Source of the DNA: Hydnum rufescens UP504
Lineage: Eukaryota > Basidiomycota > Agaricomycetes > Cantharellales > Hydnaceae
NCBI GenBank assembly: GCA_014904985.1
Contig: MU129018.1
Location: 119,363-183,362 of the forward strand
Direction of reading: 5' to 3'
DNA length: 64,000 nucleotides
Both the position numbers and the translations under genes were made by a program. The notes under the pieces are model-generated. The model was not told where the DNA came from. It worked only from the letters and a program-made list of their open reading frames with translations, and ran no database searches. Below, piece by piece: positions 11,720 to 22,389 of this stretch (positions are counted from its first letter, which is position 1; each line of letters opens with the position of its first letter).

Positions 11720-11939
11720 CCGTGCTTCGCGCGGGATACAGACTGTACTTCTTTTGCCAGAGTCTGTCTCAACTTCAGCCTCCGGTCAGGCCGGGCGGGT
11801 AATCGTGCCAAGACACGGCTTCTGGAGTAGCCCTTTGGCTGCACCTGGGTGTCTTAGTCGTGTGATTTACGTCTCGTGCTCTAAGGCTCCAGCCCAATTT
11901 GGTCTGCTTCCCTTCACCCACCTAGCTGTGACCAAGGAG

Positions 11940-12875
11940 CGAACAATTGTCTAACAGCTGGACTTCGATGTGCTATTTGTCCTTGGTGGATCCTCTGAAC
12001 GCTACTACCTATTCCAACAAATATTCTCATGGGTAGATTCCCCCCACAGATGATAATCTGATGCGCAGCATAGCATATAGGAACAGTTCGGTTCGGGTTT
12101 TGTATTCGTCATTTTTCTGATTGACAACGGGAAACCATCCGGGAATGGTGTCATTGGCGCTGGTGCCCGGAATGCAATCTTCAATCATGCTGTGCAGACG
12201 GAGCTACCCGCCGCCTGATCAGGATTATCTGGGTATGTACTATGAGGGTAAATTGTTCCATCAGAACAAGCAATTGCACTGCTTTCTTGTGTCCGATGGT
12301 CTGGATTCGCAGGTGTTTCAATCTCCGGGGTGGGAAGCGCAGGGAAGAAAGCAACAATCTCGAGAAAGGAAGCGCAATTAAACCTTGCATGAATAATTTT
12401 TCGCTCCACAAAAGATGGTATGAATATTTGAAACAGTTTATGAGCCGTGGCTCACCCTCCCTTTTTTATGCTGTACGTTTGAAATAGTGCCCAGTGACTT
12501 ACCACTATGATGAAGAGGTAAATAGGGGACTGTGCTCTTGTATTCTCGAACTTCGGATGGCTGGACACCCGATCTTTTAGCAATGAATCTGGCCTCGCCG
12601 CTTAGGGATATTTACGTTGGAGTGGGAACGTCAACGGAGGTTTGTTGTACCGAATGATTTGTGTTTCCGGAAACCAGGCTTCGTCCTTTGTTTTGAGAAG
12701 GACAGCGACCGTGAGGTTATCTGTTGCCTGTGTTGCCCGCTTTTGGAGACTGACTTTTTTTTCTTAGTGAGTATGCAGACATTCGATGGCGCGGGTGCAC
12801 GGGGCGAGAAATGTGGGTGTATTCCCTTCCTCCACTCCACCTTTCTCCTTGCGGTAAAGTGTCCCCCTGTTGATA
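11940..12875 (+). pseudogene. 5'-truncated Hsp70-like relic (Hr1)
   Basis: It opens in the exon that carries the Hsp70 adenosine motif: DVLFVLGGSSERYYLFQQIF, the counterpart of LLVGGFSANEYLFQRI in the full genes. The next recognisable piece, near 12085, has a QFGS-type start like QFGSSIVSVI. Further on come FDEEVN-like sequence near 12520 (counterpart of the DEEEGEELC exon) and PGFVLCFEKDSD (counterpart of DFVLGFEMDSA), followed by a T-rich intron and a last exon. Stops and frameshifts are frequent. No exon for the phosphate-binding motifs is present, so it cannot encode an ATPase. Confidence 0.6.
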
Positions 12876-13460
12876 AAACTTGGTTTCGTGAAGTGTCAGA
12901 GGCAGGCCGAGTAGTATTGACAAAGAGAAATCTCAAATCTGCGAGACTGTGGGATCGCGGACCGTCCATGGGAACTGTGACGATCTTTCATGCTTCTGAT
13001 GTCGGTACGTGCGATTAATCTCGTGTAAGGCAAGAAGAATCAAGACTAAATGCTGTCCGATTTTACTAACACCCCAAGGCAGGTGCCATTATATGCATCC
13101 CCTTCGCGTTCCAATGGGACACGATCGACGAGTGGAGCCCCGGGACTCTATTCTGGTGCTTCATGTGCACCACCCGAAGACGATCGAGTGGTGACATGAG
13201 GGAGGTGAGATTTCAAGGTCTCCCGGAGGTGTATTTCCCTTGGCTCGTTGGCCAAACTTCACGGCATATGAACAGTTCTTAGTCCTGGAAGGAGTCGTTG
13301 GGCTCCAATACTCCTCAGGGCTACAACCACCTAGGAGAGACGAACTACTGGTTCTCTTCATTTCTACCTTGAGCTGGTGCTTCTGCAGGGGATACAATCA
13401 GGTCCCCGAGCCACCAATTACTGATGGGAACGAAAGCACTTGAGCGCCCCTCCTGGTCCT
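12876..13460 (+). repeat. Module W, copy 1
   Basis: This segment follows the Hsp70-like relic and is repeated at about 18.93-19.47, 25.07-25.75, 44.59-44.86 and 51.87-52.56 kb. It holds scattered open frames (for example ARWPNFTAYEQFLVLEGVVG here), but none continues across all copies. The best-preserved frame is in the copy at 52.1 kb. Confidence 0.4.
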
Positions 13461-14265
13461 AAAACATGGGGGATCACGTCACTTTGACATTGAATGGACT
13501 TCCAGTGCTATTTTTCAAGGGCACCCTAAGTAGGCTGTCTGGCCAAAATGAAATTAGCGCTCAATTCAAAATTCAGATTCTATTGGGCACCCCGATTGTC
13601 TTGGTATGCGAAGCAAAACCAATAGTTTAATCTTTTCGACAATACAGATAGATTGGGTGTTAGACCTCGAAATTCTGTTTGTCATGTTTCCCGATCCTGT
13701 GAAGCCCTCGGGCTCTTGAGTACAAGAGAGGCCATAGCACAACTGAAGAGCCAGTGGCATATACTCATCTCTCTCCGGCCACACATCAGCACGGCCAAGG
13801 GGATCCCGGACCTTTGATCAAGCGCAGGACTTGCATCATATCAATTTCAAAGCCTTAGGAAATGCCAGTGTTTGGCACTTTGTGGGGTAGTATGTCTAAT
13901 TCAAGGCGCGGCGGAATGTTTTATAGTCTCTGAAAAATGATTTGATTTGCTGCGGAAAATATCAAATCTGTACAAGGAAGTGGTCGACAGGTACAAATCA
14001 GCAGGGTATTTACACAGTGTATGTGCCGTATATACAGAGGTGCGAGGATAGATCACTGAGGACAATGCGGGCCTAACTGGAAGCGCCGATAAGCCACCAC
14101 ATTGTCGGCTGACGTCCGAGTCAGCTGCTACCTCCCGAGGGTCCTTCGGTGCTTCCAATGCTCCGTCGGTGCCTCCGAGGCATGGGTGTTTGTTGAGAGT
14201 GGTCCACCAATGCATTATTAGGGGAGGTTAATACATAAGCGGGCGATGCACGGCGGGGAAGGGGT
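13460..14265. other. Non-coding stretch 3' of the Cys-rich gene
   Basis: It includes a segment (13670-13800) also found at 19.72, 26.16 and 45.28 kb, with the string TTTCCCGATCCTGTGAAGCC, and an LTR-like stretch (about 13960-14060) with CCGTATATACAG that resembles the solo LTR at 15741. No gene is seen. Confidence 0.4.
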
Positions 14266-15021
14266 CTATTCTTCAAGAAGCTCCTCCAATAGTATCTGGA
14301 TCAAGTTCCACTCCTGGTATGCTTTTTTCATTATTGCTCCGGCTTCCTTAGCTTCCAGAAGTAGCCGACGATAATCGACTTTCGTAAGCCCTGGTTCCTC
14401 GGCGTAAGATTCGGGAGAGGGCTGGCGTTTCCTGCCCCGGAAACCAACCTGCTCAGGGCTAGGGCTTTCAGAATGGGACTGCCTTTGGAACCGGGGCTGA
14501 GGGGGCTCTTTTCTCGGCGAAGGGCTGCTCTCGGGGCTTTGTACCTCTACCTCAAATACATGAGAAAGCAGGTGGCGATGTAAAGTTCATGACCTCCGCG
14601 CTTACCTGAACTCGACTCGCGCTCGTTCGTATTTTTGGCTTCAGCGGCCTCTACCACTTCATTATCATCAGGGCACATATACGTAGGGGAAGGTGCAGGA
14701 GTTGACAAACCTTGCACACATTTTACCTTTCGTGCATTGCACGAGTTGCATGCACGTCTACCCCGCTGAAATACGCACCGAGACCCTGATTTTTGGCAGT
14801 GGGTGCATTTAGGGGGTGTCGAAACCAATTCCTGCCTCTCCTGCCTCTCCTTCTGTGCCTCATGGCGCGAGCCCAGTGGATTTCCCTCCCTTAATGCACC
14901 TGGCTTTCACGGCCCTCAGATCCACCTGTGAGCGAGGCAATAGCAGAATGCTCCATACCTTAAGTTTTGTGGTGTTTGCAAAGGAGACCTGTCGCGTCTT
15001 TTTGTGGGAGCTCGGAGTCAT
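14266..15021 (-). CDS. Cys-rich zinc-binding-type protein, intact three-exon gene (Z1)
   Basis: I reconstruct three exons: 15021-14959 (21 codons from ATG), 14903-14606, and 14546-14266 (TAG stop). The introns are 55 and 59 bases, and all phases fit, giving 213 residues without lesions. Exon 2 holds the hallmark: two short Cys clusters, CTHCQKSGSRC and CNSCNARKVKC, separated by a basic FQRGRRA linker. This is a possible zinc-binding pair reminiscent of Zn2Cys6-type and related Cys-rich proteins of Agaricomycetes. The C-terminal third is Ser/Pro/Glu-rich (VQSPESSPSPRKEPPQ), then GRKRQPSPES as a likely nuclear signal, and ends in an acidic amphipathic segment (IQILLEELLEE). A role in DNA or RNA binding is inference. 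It is one of only two clearly undamaged genes in the window. The first acceptor (GTGAAAG) lacks a strong pyrimidine tract, so exon 1 is the least certain part. Confidence 0.65.
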
Positions 15022-15535
15022 GACTGGTGGTGATGGAATTTGGAGTTGAAAACTTTGAACAACGTTCGGAAGCAAAAACTGAAAGTTCGGCACCGCAATT
15101 CAACGCCGGCCCAAGGTGAGGGGTGTGTACGTCCATAAATATGGTATGTAGGCCCATAAAATGCACAGAGGTATATTTCTATATTTTAGAATCACTTGGG
15201 AAGTCCCGGGCGAATTTGAAGAACATAATCGGGATTTCTAGAAAGGCAAATTTCTGACTTCTCGCGCGTGCAAGTGTGATTCATATTGGGGGATGAATGG
15301 GAAGTTGAAATAGTGTGTGGAACAAGTGAAACGAGATTTCCCAGCTTCCTATGTACTTCACGCCGGAACATCGGGATGGGCACCGTACCTTGGAACTAGT
15401 GCTTTACACCTCGGCTGGTTACCAAGCCAAAGAGGAAGATGAAGAACTCTGCTATTGTTGTATTGACCTCGAGGCGTACCCGAGCTTCGTGGAGCAAGTG
15501 GAGGCCTCGCCATTTGGAAATTTTTACGTTGGTGG

Positions 15536-15711
15536 TGTTAACGAAGCAGACACGCGAACCCCGCGTTAGCATCCGGCGTCGCGTTCTGCCTTCCGGATTC
15601 GTCCGCGGGGTCCTTTCTCCCTCGGTCCGCCACGTCGCGGAGGTAAAGTTACCCCCCCTTTATCGTTGTTGATTCCCTTCACTCATCTCCATGTAGCTAC
15701 TATTGTTATTA
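15536..15711 (+). mobile_element. Solo LTR L4 (176 bp)
   Basis: An insertion starting TGTTAACGAAG and ending TTGTTATTA, flanked by a perfect 5-base duplication GGTGG (15531-15535 and 15712-15716). The paralogous site in copy B (about 21757) has a single GGTGG and no insert. Size, TG start and 5-base duplication fit a solo LTR. The 3' end is slightly decayed (TA instead of CA). Confidence 0.7.
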
Positions 15712-15740
15712 GGTGGGTGTGAATATCCTTGCGGGGTGTT

Positions 15741-15931
15741 TGTGTGATACAAGAACCTCGGTGCAGGGTACGATTGCGGAGGTACAAACCAGTGGGGTTT
15801 ACACGCAGTACCTACGCTATATATAGTAAAAAGAGGGTGGCCCTAGAATGGCCGGAACAGCAAAGAAAAGGGAGGCCGCAATTTGGCACGTGATATGAAT
15901 ACCCCGTAGCCGATAACCGCCCATTTCAACA
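15741..15931 (+). mobile_element. Solo LTR L5 (191 bp)
   Basis: An insertion from TGTGTGATACAAG to ATTTCAACA (TG...CA ends), flanked by GGTGTT on both sides (15735-15740, 15932-15937). It contains a TATA box (CTATATATAG) about 100 bases in. Copy B at about 21783 has the empty site. The duplication is 5 or 6 bases depending on where the first T is assigned. Confidence 0.7.
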
Positions 15932-16317
15932 GGTGTTGCAATGATTCCCATGTATTTTCGGTGTAGTTTTGGTGCTCATCTTCAAGATGGATGGCGCGGA
16001 TTATTTTTTGCTCTACCAAATATGCCAGTGGACTGATCTTAATTGAGGAATAGAGCTTCTGTGTCCTCCTTTACAAGGAGGAGAAATGTGGAAGCACAGG
16101 ATCCTGTCTTCGGTGCTATTGTGGCCCTCCTCTGTAATGTACCTCCTTGATTATGATCATGATTCTTCGATGGATCCACTATTCACTGTGTACTCCCATA
16201 ATGTAGGTACAAACCCGAGAATCTCTCGTTATTCTGTGCTACAGTCAAATCGCACATCAAGCCTTTCAGAGAGATGAGGGCTAGATTCCATTCTGGACGA
16301 ATAATCCTAGACTGAGG

Positions 16318-16719
16318 TAGTGAGAGTTACGGTATTCGGACAAGAACTCCCCCTGATTACTGAGCGGGTGAGGTCGAATTTGAGAGATCGGCGAGCCTTA
16401 AATGCTCAGGTGAATAGCAGCAATGGCGGGAAGAACACAGAGAGAAGTCCTTGATATTTGGAGGGCCTAAGCCCGACTTCTTATAGTATTACATGAGGGT
16501 AAAGGGCACATGAAAATAGACTGAGGAAAAGAAAAGAGATGTCTGACTGCCGGTGGTGCCAGCAAAACAAAGAGGTAAAAGATCGCCGGTGAAACTCGGC
16601 TACAGGATTTAGCTAGATTGGCGGATTGACGATTGGCGAGGTCGTCGGCACAGCCTCACAGGGGTCGCACTTGTCTCCGACGTCGTACCCGGTCACTTCC
16701 GTATCCGCTCGCTCCAACA
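16318..16719 (-). mobile_element. Solo LTR L6 (about 402 bp), reverse orientation
   Basis: Read on the minus strand it starts TGTTGGAGCGAGCG, has a TATA-like ACTATAAGAAG about two thirds along, then CTCTCTGTGTTCTTCC, and ends AACTCTCACTA. The flanks share GAGG (16314-16317, 16721-16724) with one mismatch at the fifth base. Copy B (about 22152) reads straight through the empty site. No internal retrotransposon genes accompany it. Confidence 0.65.
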
Positions 16720-16954
16720 AGAGGCCCTCTGGCTGGCCAGAGTTAGTGTTTCAGCTTACATTCTTGCAGTTAAATTCTCGTTCTCTGTGCTCACCCTCGT
16801 CCTGGCTGATCAATGTGCACGCACCCATTACTGGATGGTCAATATGATAAATTTATTCACCCAATCTACATTCTCTTCATTCACATCCGTTCCGGGCCAC
16901 ACAGGACATCGCACCTTTCATTCAAGAAGATTAATATAGTTCAGTTCAGCGACA

Positions 16955-17997
16955 AGGAATTAACATATAACATGATGCCCAAAATACGATGTGCTCATCA
17001 TCGCAAAGAATGCGGGGGCGGGAGGGGCAACCGTGCAAGGTGAAAGAGCGAGAGGCGGGGTCGATAGGAAGGTGGACATATCCAGCCGTATCTCACCGGG
17101 TAATACATCCGACTTTATATTACATGACGTAGCCCATAGTCTGTCCCCGGATCCGCACTTGTCCTACCGAGCCTAGCAACTCTAAACCGATTGAGTTCGA
17201 AAGGAGGCACGTGGCAGTGCGAGCCGAGTTGTTCGAACGAATGCGTGAAACATATCACTCGCCCGCCGCTCATCCCATAATCCCCTCCAAAGTTATTCTA
17301 GACGTAGATGAATGATCCCTGATCCGCAGAGATACTTGCATGGATACCACCACAAGAAGATTATTGCTTGGATCGATTTCAATTTCATCGATAGGGAATG
17401 AAAAAAAATTTTCAGCGCCATTCCCGGAATGGAATGCCTCGATGAGATGTGGAAGTTGGATGCAGTACACTCTCCTATAATCAAACGTCGCAAAGACTGT
17501 TGGAACTGGAAAGTGCGAGCTCTAGCGCTCATTGCTTAGTCAGCATATTGCTTAGTATACTTTCTCGGGATGTACCGAAGTTCCCTCAAGCGTTTGTTTG
17601 AGCTCTGATCAAACGCTCTATCATTCTTGTTGTTGTGCGAATCTAAGTGGCTCCGCACCGATTCTTCATCAAAGACTCCTTCACAGATTACACCGAAGTC
17701 ACTGCTCGGGAGCGCTGCATCTATGCGCGATTCCACCCAGTCCAGATGGTTCCAGGCATCGATGCGCCTTTCAAGTCGATTTAGATGCGTGATGGCGGAT
17801 GCAGGTGCGTCACCAGACTCTGAAACATCAGTATGCCCGAATATGTCCAGTTTGATGAGGTATTGCAGTCCGCTCGAGCCTTCGATGATATGCTTAAAGT
17901 AGGAGCATAGCTTAAAGGTATTCAAAATGCAAGGATCAAGAGGAGGGAAAACGGGCGAGGACTCACTGCGCCGTACCGGGCGATCTGATAACCTTCC
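16955..17997 (-). pseudogene. F-box gene relic F5 with internal deletion and LTR insertion
   Basis: Exon 1 is cut short at the duplication junction (17997/17998), keeping only the end of the F-box. Exon 2 is well preserved: VCSYFKHIIEGSSGLQYLIK, then LERRIDAWNHLDWVESRIDA. It is interrupted at 17498-17671 by a solo LTR. After exon 2 the gene jumps at about 17290 from the exon-2 donor region into the C-terminal region, so the exons with TLSDNSPHP and the WD-like EIWDW are lost. The remaining C-terminal DNA matches F6. It is a dead copy. Confidence 0.7.
17498..17671 (+). mobile_element. Solo LTR L1 (174 bp)
   Basis: It starts TGTTGGAACTGG and ends GATTCTTCATCA, flanked by a perfect AAGAC duplication (17493-17497, 17672-17676). 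The uninterrupted sequence is visible in F3 at about 9010. Inside it a hairpin AGCGTTTG...CAAACGCT can form. Related copies lie at 25471-25645 and 40424-40578. Confidence 0.8.
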
Positions 17998-18024
17998 TAG
18001 CTGTGACCAAAGAGCGAACAATTA

Positions 18025-18935
18025 TCTAACAGCCGGACTTCGATGCGCTATTTGTCCTTGGTGGATCCTCTGGACGCTACTACCTATTCCAACAAATATT
18101 CTCATAGGTAGATCCCCCCCATAGGCGATTACCTGATGCGCAGCATAGCATATAGGAACAGTTCGGTTCCCGCTTTGTATTCGTCGTTTTTCTGATTGAC
18201 AACAGGAAACCATCCGGGAATGGTGTCATTGGCGCTGGTGCCTGTAATGCAATCTTCAATCATGCTGTGCTGACGGAGCTGCCCGCTGCAGGATTATCTG
18301 GGTATATACTATGAGGGTAAATTGTTCCATCAGAACAAGCAATTGCACTTCTTTCTTGTGTCCCATGGTCTGTATTTGCAGATGTTCAATCTCCGGAGTG
18401 GAAAGAAAGCAACGATCTCGAGGAAGGAAGCGCAATTGAACCTCGCATAAATACTTTTCGCTCCACCAAATATGGTATGAATATTTGAAACAGTTTATGA
18501 ACCGTGGCCCACCCTCCCTTGTTCAGCCTGTACGTTTTAACATTGTGCCCAGTGACTTACTACTATGATGAAGAGAGAATAAGGGACTGTGCTCTTGTAT
18601 TCTCGAACATCGGATGGCTGGACACCCGATCTTTTAGCAATGAATCCGGCCTTGCCGTTTAAGGATATTTACGTTGGAGTGGGAACGTCACGGTCAACGG
18701 AGGTTTGTTGTACGAATGATCTGTGTTTCCGGAAACCAGGTTTCATCCTTTGTTTTGAGAAGGGCAGCGACCGCGAGGTTATCTGTTGCTCTGTTGCCAC
18801 TTTGGAGACTGACTTTTTTTTCTTAGTGCGTGTGCAGATATTCGATGGTGCGGGTGCATGGGGCGAGATATGTGGGTGCATTCCCTTCCTCCACTTCTCC
18901 TTTCTCCTTGTGGTAAAGTGTTCCCCCTGCTGATA
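18025..18935 (+). pseudogene. 5'-truncated Hsp70-like relic (Hr2)
   Basis: This is the duplicate of Hr1. It begins with the adenosine-motif exon (ALFVLGGSSGRYYLFQQIFS) and ends with PGFILCFEKGSD and a last-exon piece near 18840-18930. It shares the truncation point of Hr1 and lacks all ATPase 5' exons. Frames are broken by stops near 18640. Confidence 0.6.
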
Positions 18936-19480
18936 AAACTTGGTTTCGTGAAGGGTCAGAGGCAGCCCGAGTAGTATTGACAAAGAGAAAGCGGCTCAAA
19001 TCTGCGAGACTGTGGGATCGCGACCCGTCCATGGGAACTGTGACGATCTTTCATGCTTCTGATGTCGGTACGTGGGATTAATCTCGTGTAAGGCAAGAAG
19101 AATCAAGACTGAATGCTGCCCGATTCTACTAGCACCCCAAGGCAGGTGCCACTGTATGCATCCCCTTCGTGTTCGAATGGGACGCGATCGTCGAGTGGAG
19201 CCCCAGGACTCCATCCTGGTGCGACACGATGGAGGTAAGATTTTAAGGTCTCCCGGAGGTGCATGTCCCTAGGCTCGTTGGCCAGACTTCACAGCATATG
19301 AACAGTACTTAGTCCCGGAAGGAGTCGTTGGGCTACAATCCTGCCCAGAGCTACAACCACTGATGAGACATGAACGATTGTTTATCTTTGAGCCGGTGCT
19401 TCCCCAGGGGTATACAATCAGGTGCGTGAATAACCGATCACCGATGAGAACGAAAGCACTTGAGCGCCCCCCCCCGACAT
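18935..19480 (+). repeat. Module W, copy 2
   Basis: Duplicate of 12876-13460, with a deletion of roughly 30 bases near 19.22 kb. No continuous frame. Confidence 0.4.
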
Positions 19481-20500
19481 GCATAGCACATCTAATATGC
19501 TGGTCCTGAAACGTGGGGAATCCACGTCACTTTGACATTGAATGGCCAACGCTATTTTTCAAAGGCACCCTAATTAGGCTGTCTGGCTGAAATGAAATTA
19601 GCGCTGCAATTCAAATTCGAATTCTATTGGGTTTATGCGAAGCCAAAACCAATGGCAGATAGCATAATCTTTTCAATGCCAATACTCATATATTGGGTGT
19701 TGCAGACCTCGAGATTCTGTGAATGTTTGTCACGTTTCCCGATCCTGTGAAGCCCCCGGACTCTTGAGTACAAGAGAGACCTCAGCACAACTGAAAAGCC
19801 AGTGGCGTATACTCTTGATACTCACCCCTCTCCTGTCACGCATCAGCACGGCCAGGGAAATACCAGGTCTTTCATCAAGCCCAGGACTTGGATCCTATCA
19901 ATTTCGAAGCCTTAGACAATGCCAAAGCGACATGTGTTTGGCACTTTGCGGTAGTATGTACTTCAAGGCGCGACGGAATGTTTTATAGCCTCTGGAAAAA
20001 CGATTTGATTTGATGCGGAAAATATCAAATCTGTAGAAGGACGTGGTTGGCAGGTAAAATCAGGGGGTATTTACACAGTGTATCTACCATATATATGGAG
20101 CTTGTGGGTGATAGATCACTGAGGACAATGAGGGCCTAGCTGGAAGCGCCGAGAAGGTGCCGCATTGTCGGCTGGTCGAGTCAGCTGCTACCTTGAAGGC
20201 TCCAACGTCTGTGCCTCCGACACTCGGTCGGCACCCCCGACACTCGGTCGGTACCTCAGAAGCTGGGGCCGATCATACTCGGCTGTGGACTAATTCTGCC
20301 AATAAAATACGGAGCCGGGGGTCAGAGTTATTCTGCTTGGACCTTCGGTATGCACATGGCCGATATTGACTGTGGGTGGAGAGAAATAAGGGCACAGGTG
20401 TGGTTTGTTGAGAGTGGTCCACCAAAGCATTATTAAAGTGGGTGAACACATGGATGGGAAATGGACAGTAGCAAAGGGATGAGGGTAGGTTGATACAGAG
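19480..20500. other. Non-coding stretch in copy B
   Basis: It parallels 13460-14265, including the TTTCCCGATCCTGTGAAGCC string near 19.73 kb and an LTR-like piece with CCATATATATGG near 20.09 kb. The region 20200-20350 has no counterpart in copy A. No gene is seen. Confidence 0.4.
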
Positions 20501-20502
20501 GT

Positions 20503-21249
20503 CTATTCTTTACCAAGCTCCACAAGCTCCTCAAATAAGATCTCTATCACGGCAAACTCCTGCTGAACCTCTTTTTGTATTCTTGCTGCGCCTTCCCTAA
20601 CTTCCAGAAGTAGTCGATCACGATCAGCCTGCGTGAGCCGTGGTTTCTCGGTGTAAGAGTCGGGGGAGCGCTGGCGTTTCCTGCCCCGTGGACTGGCCTG
20701 TTCAGGGCTGGGGCTTTCATCATGGAGCTCGAGCTGAGGGGGCTCTTCGCTTGGCGAAGGGCTGCTCTCGGGGCTTTGTACCTCTACCTCAAATACGTAA
20801 GAAAGACGCTGGTGATGCAAGGTTCATGACCTCCGCACTTACCTGAACTCGGCTCGCGTTCTCCCGGATGTTTGCCTTCAGCGGCCTCTTCCACTTAATT
20901 ATCATCAGGGCGCACATACATAGGGGAAGGTGCAGGAGTTTTCAAACCTTGCACACATTTTACCTTTCGTGCATTGCACGAGTTGCATGCACGTCTACCC
21001 CGCTGAATTACGCAACGAGACCCTGATTTTTGGCAGTGGGTGCATTGAAAGGGTGTCGAAACTAACTCCTGCTTCTCCTGCTGTGCCTCATGGCGCGAGC
21101 CCGGTGGATTTCCCTCCCTTACTGCACCTGGCTTTCACGGCCCTCAGATCCACCTGTGAGGGAGGAAATGGCAGAATGCTCCACACCTTAAGTTTTGTGG
21201 TGTTTGCAAAGGAGACCTGTCGCGTCTTTTTGTGGGAGCTCGGAGTCAT
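20503..21249 (-). pseudogene. Cys-rich protein gene, duplicated copy with nonsense mutation (Z2)
   Basis: Exon structure and splice sites match Z1. It has an ATG at 21249-21247, the Cys clusters CTHCQKSGSRC and CNSCNARKVKC intact, and the Ser/Pro-rich last exon ending FEELVELGKE then TAG at 20503. In the middle of exon 2, however, the Glu codon after PDDN is TAA (20895-20897). This removes the C-terminal half. The N-terminal zinc-binding part could still be made as a short product. No frameshift was found elsewhere. Confidence 0.65.
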
Positions 21250-21611
21250 GACTGGTGGTGACGGAATTTGGAGTTGAAAACTTTGGACAACGTTCGGAAG
21301 CAAAAACCGAAAGTTCGGCGTCGCAATTCAACGCCGGCCTAAGGTGAGGGGTGTGCACGTCCATAAATATGGTATGTAGGCCCATAAAATGCACAGAGGT
21401 ATATTCTGATATTTTAGAATCACTTGAGACGTCCCGGGAAATTTGAAGAACATAATCGGGATTTCTAGAAAGGCAAATTTCTGACTTCTCGCGCGCGCAA
21501 GTGTGATTCATATTGGGGGATGAATGGGAAGTAGACATAGCATCTGGAACAAGTGAAACGAGATTTACCAACCTCCTACGTGCTTCACCCGGAGCATCGG
21601 GATGGGCGCCG

Positions 21612-21960
21612 TACCTTGGAACTAGTGCTTTACACATTGGCTGGTTACCAAGCCAAAGAGGAAGATGAGGAACTCTGCTGTTGTTGTATTGACCTCGAGG
21701 CGTACCAGAGCTTCCTGGAGCAAGTGGAGGCCTTGCTATTTGGTAATTTTTACGTTGGTGGGTGTGAATATCCTTGGGGGTGTTGCAATGATTCCCATGT
21801 ATTTTCGGGTAGATTTCGTGCTTATGTTCAAGATGGATGGCGCGGGTGGGATTATTTTTTGCTCTACGAAATATTCCAGTAGACTGATTTAATTGAGGGA
21901 TAGAGCTTCTATGTGTCCTCCTTTACAAGGAGAAATGTGGAAGCGCAGGATCCTGTCTTC
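21612..21960 (+). pseudogene. Hsp70-like C-terminal exons (Hc2)
   Basis: Counterpart of Hc1 without LTRs. The exon at 21612-21758 encodes TLELVLYTLAGYQAKEEDEE, LCCCCIDLEAYQSF and FGNFYVG. A GTGTGA...TAG intron leads to DFVLMFKMDGA and then the last exon (CVLLYKEKCGSA-type). All small exons and introns are recognisable, but no ATPase exons lie upstream, so the gene is a fragment. Confidence 0.6.
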
Positions 21961-22389
21961 GGTGTGCCCTCCTCTGTAATGTACCTCCTTGATTATGATC
22001 ATAATTCTTCGATGGATCCACTATTCACCGTGTACTCCCAGAATGTAGGTACAAACCGAGAATCTCGTTATTCTGTGCTACAGTCAAATCACACATCAAG
22101 CCTTTCAGAGAGACGAGAGCTAGATTCCATTCTTGGACGAAGAATACTAGACCGAGGCCCTCTGACTGGCCAGAGTTACTGTCTCAGCTTGCATTACTGC
22201 AGTGAAATTCGCGTTCTCTGTGCTCACCCCCGTCCTGGCTGATCAATGTGCACGCACCCATTACTGGATGGTCAATATGATAAATTTATTCACCCTATCT
22301 ACATTCTCTTCATTCACATCCATGACGGGCCACACAGGACATCGCACCTTTCATTCAAGAAGATTAATACAGCAGTTCAGCGAGAAGGA

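Larger units (their letters stand above)
15388..16115 (+). pseudogene. Hsp70-like C-terminal exons interrupted by two solo LTRs (Hc1)
   Basis: An undamaged exon (15388-15534) encodes TLELVLYTSAGYQAKEEDEE then LCYCCIDLEAYPSFVEQVEA and FGNFYVG, the typical C-terminal exon of the family. Its donor region is hit by an LTR at 15536, and a second LTR lies in the following intron at 15741. The small exon with VLIFKMDGA-type sequence near 15970 and the last exon near 16055-16110 follow. No ATPase exons lie upstream. The sequence instead runs into the 5' side of the divergent Cys-rich gene. Confidence 0.6.
11930..17290 (+). repeat. Segmental duplication, left copy (A)
   Basis: From CTAGCTGTGACCAA at 11930 onward the sequence is collinear with 17998 onward. 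The shared order is Hsp70-like relic, module W, Cys-rich gene, Hsp70-like C-terminal exons, spacer, then the 3' part of an F-box gene. Copy A is longer because of LTR insertions at 15536, 15741 and 16318. Collinearity stops at about 17290, where the F-box gene of copy A has an internal deletion. Confidence 0.75.

Noticed and set aside
12617..13018. 133-codon plus-strand ORF as an independent gene
   Set aside because: Its first half is the decayed Hsp70-like exon (PGFVLCFEKDSD) read through an intron, and the second half is module W. Paralogues do not keep the frame.
14547..14828. Cys-rich ORF taken as a single-exon gene starting at 14828
   Set aside because: The first codon there is TTG, and the frame reads through the intron into VQSPES. 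A three-exon model with an ATG at 15021, correct phases and 55/59-base introns explains the sequence better.
17498..17671. Reading the 174-bp insert as a hAT-type MITE with an 8-base CAAAGACT duplication
   Set aside because: The other two copies fit only a TG...CA element with 5-base duplications, so the longer match here is chance extension of AAGAC.
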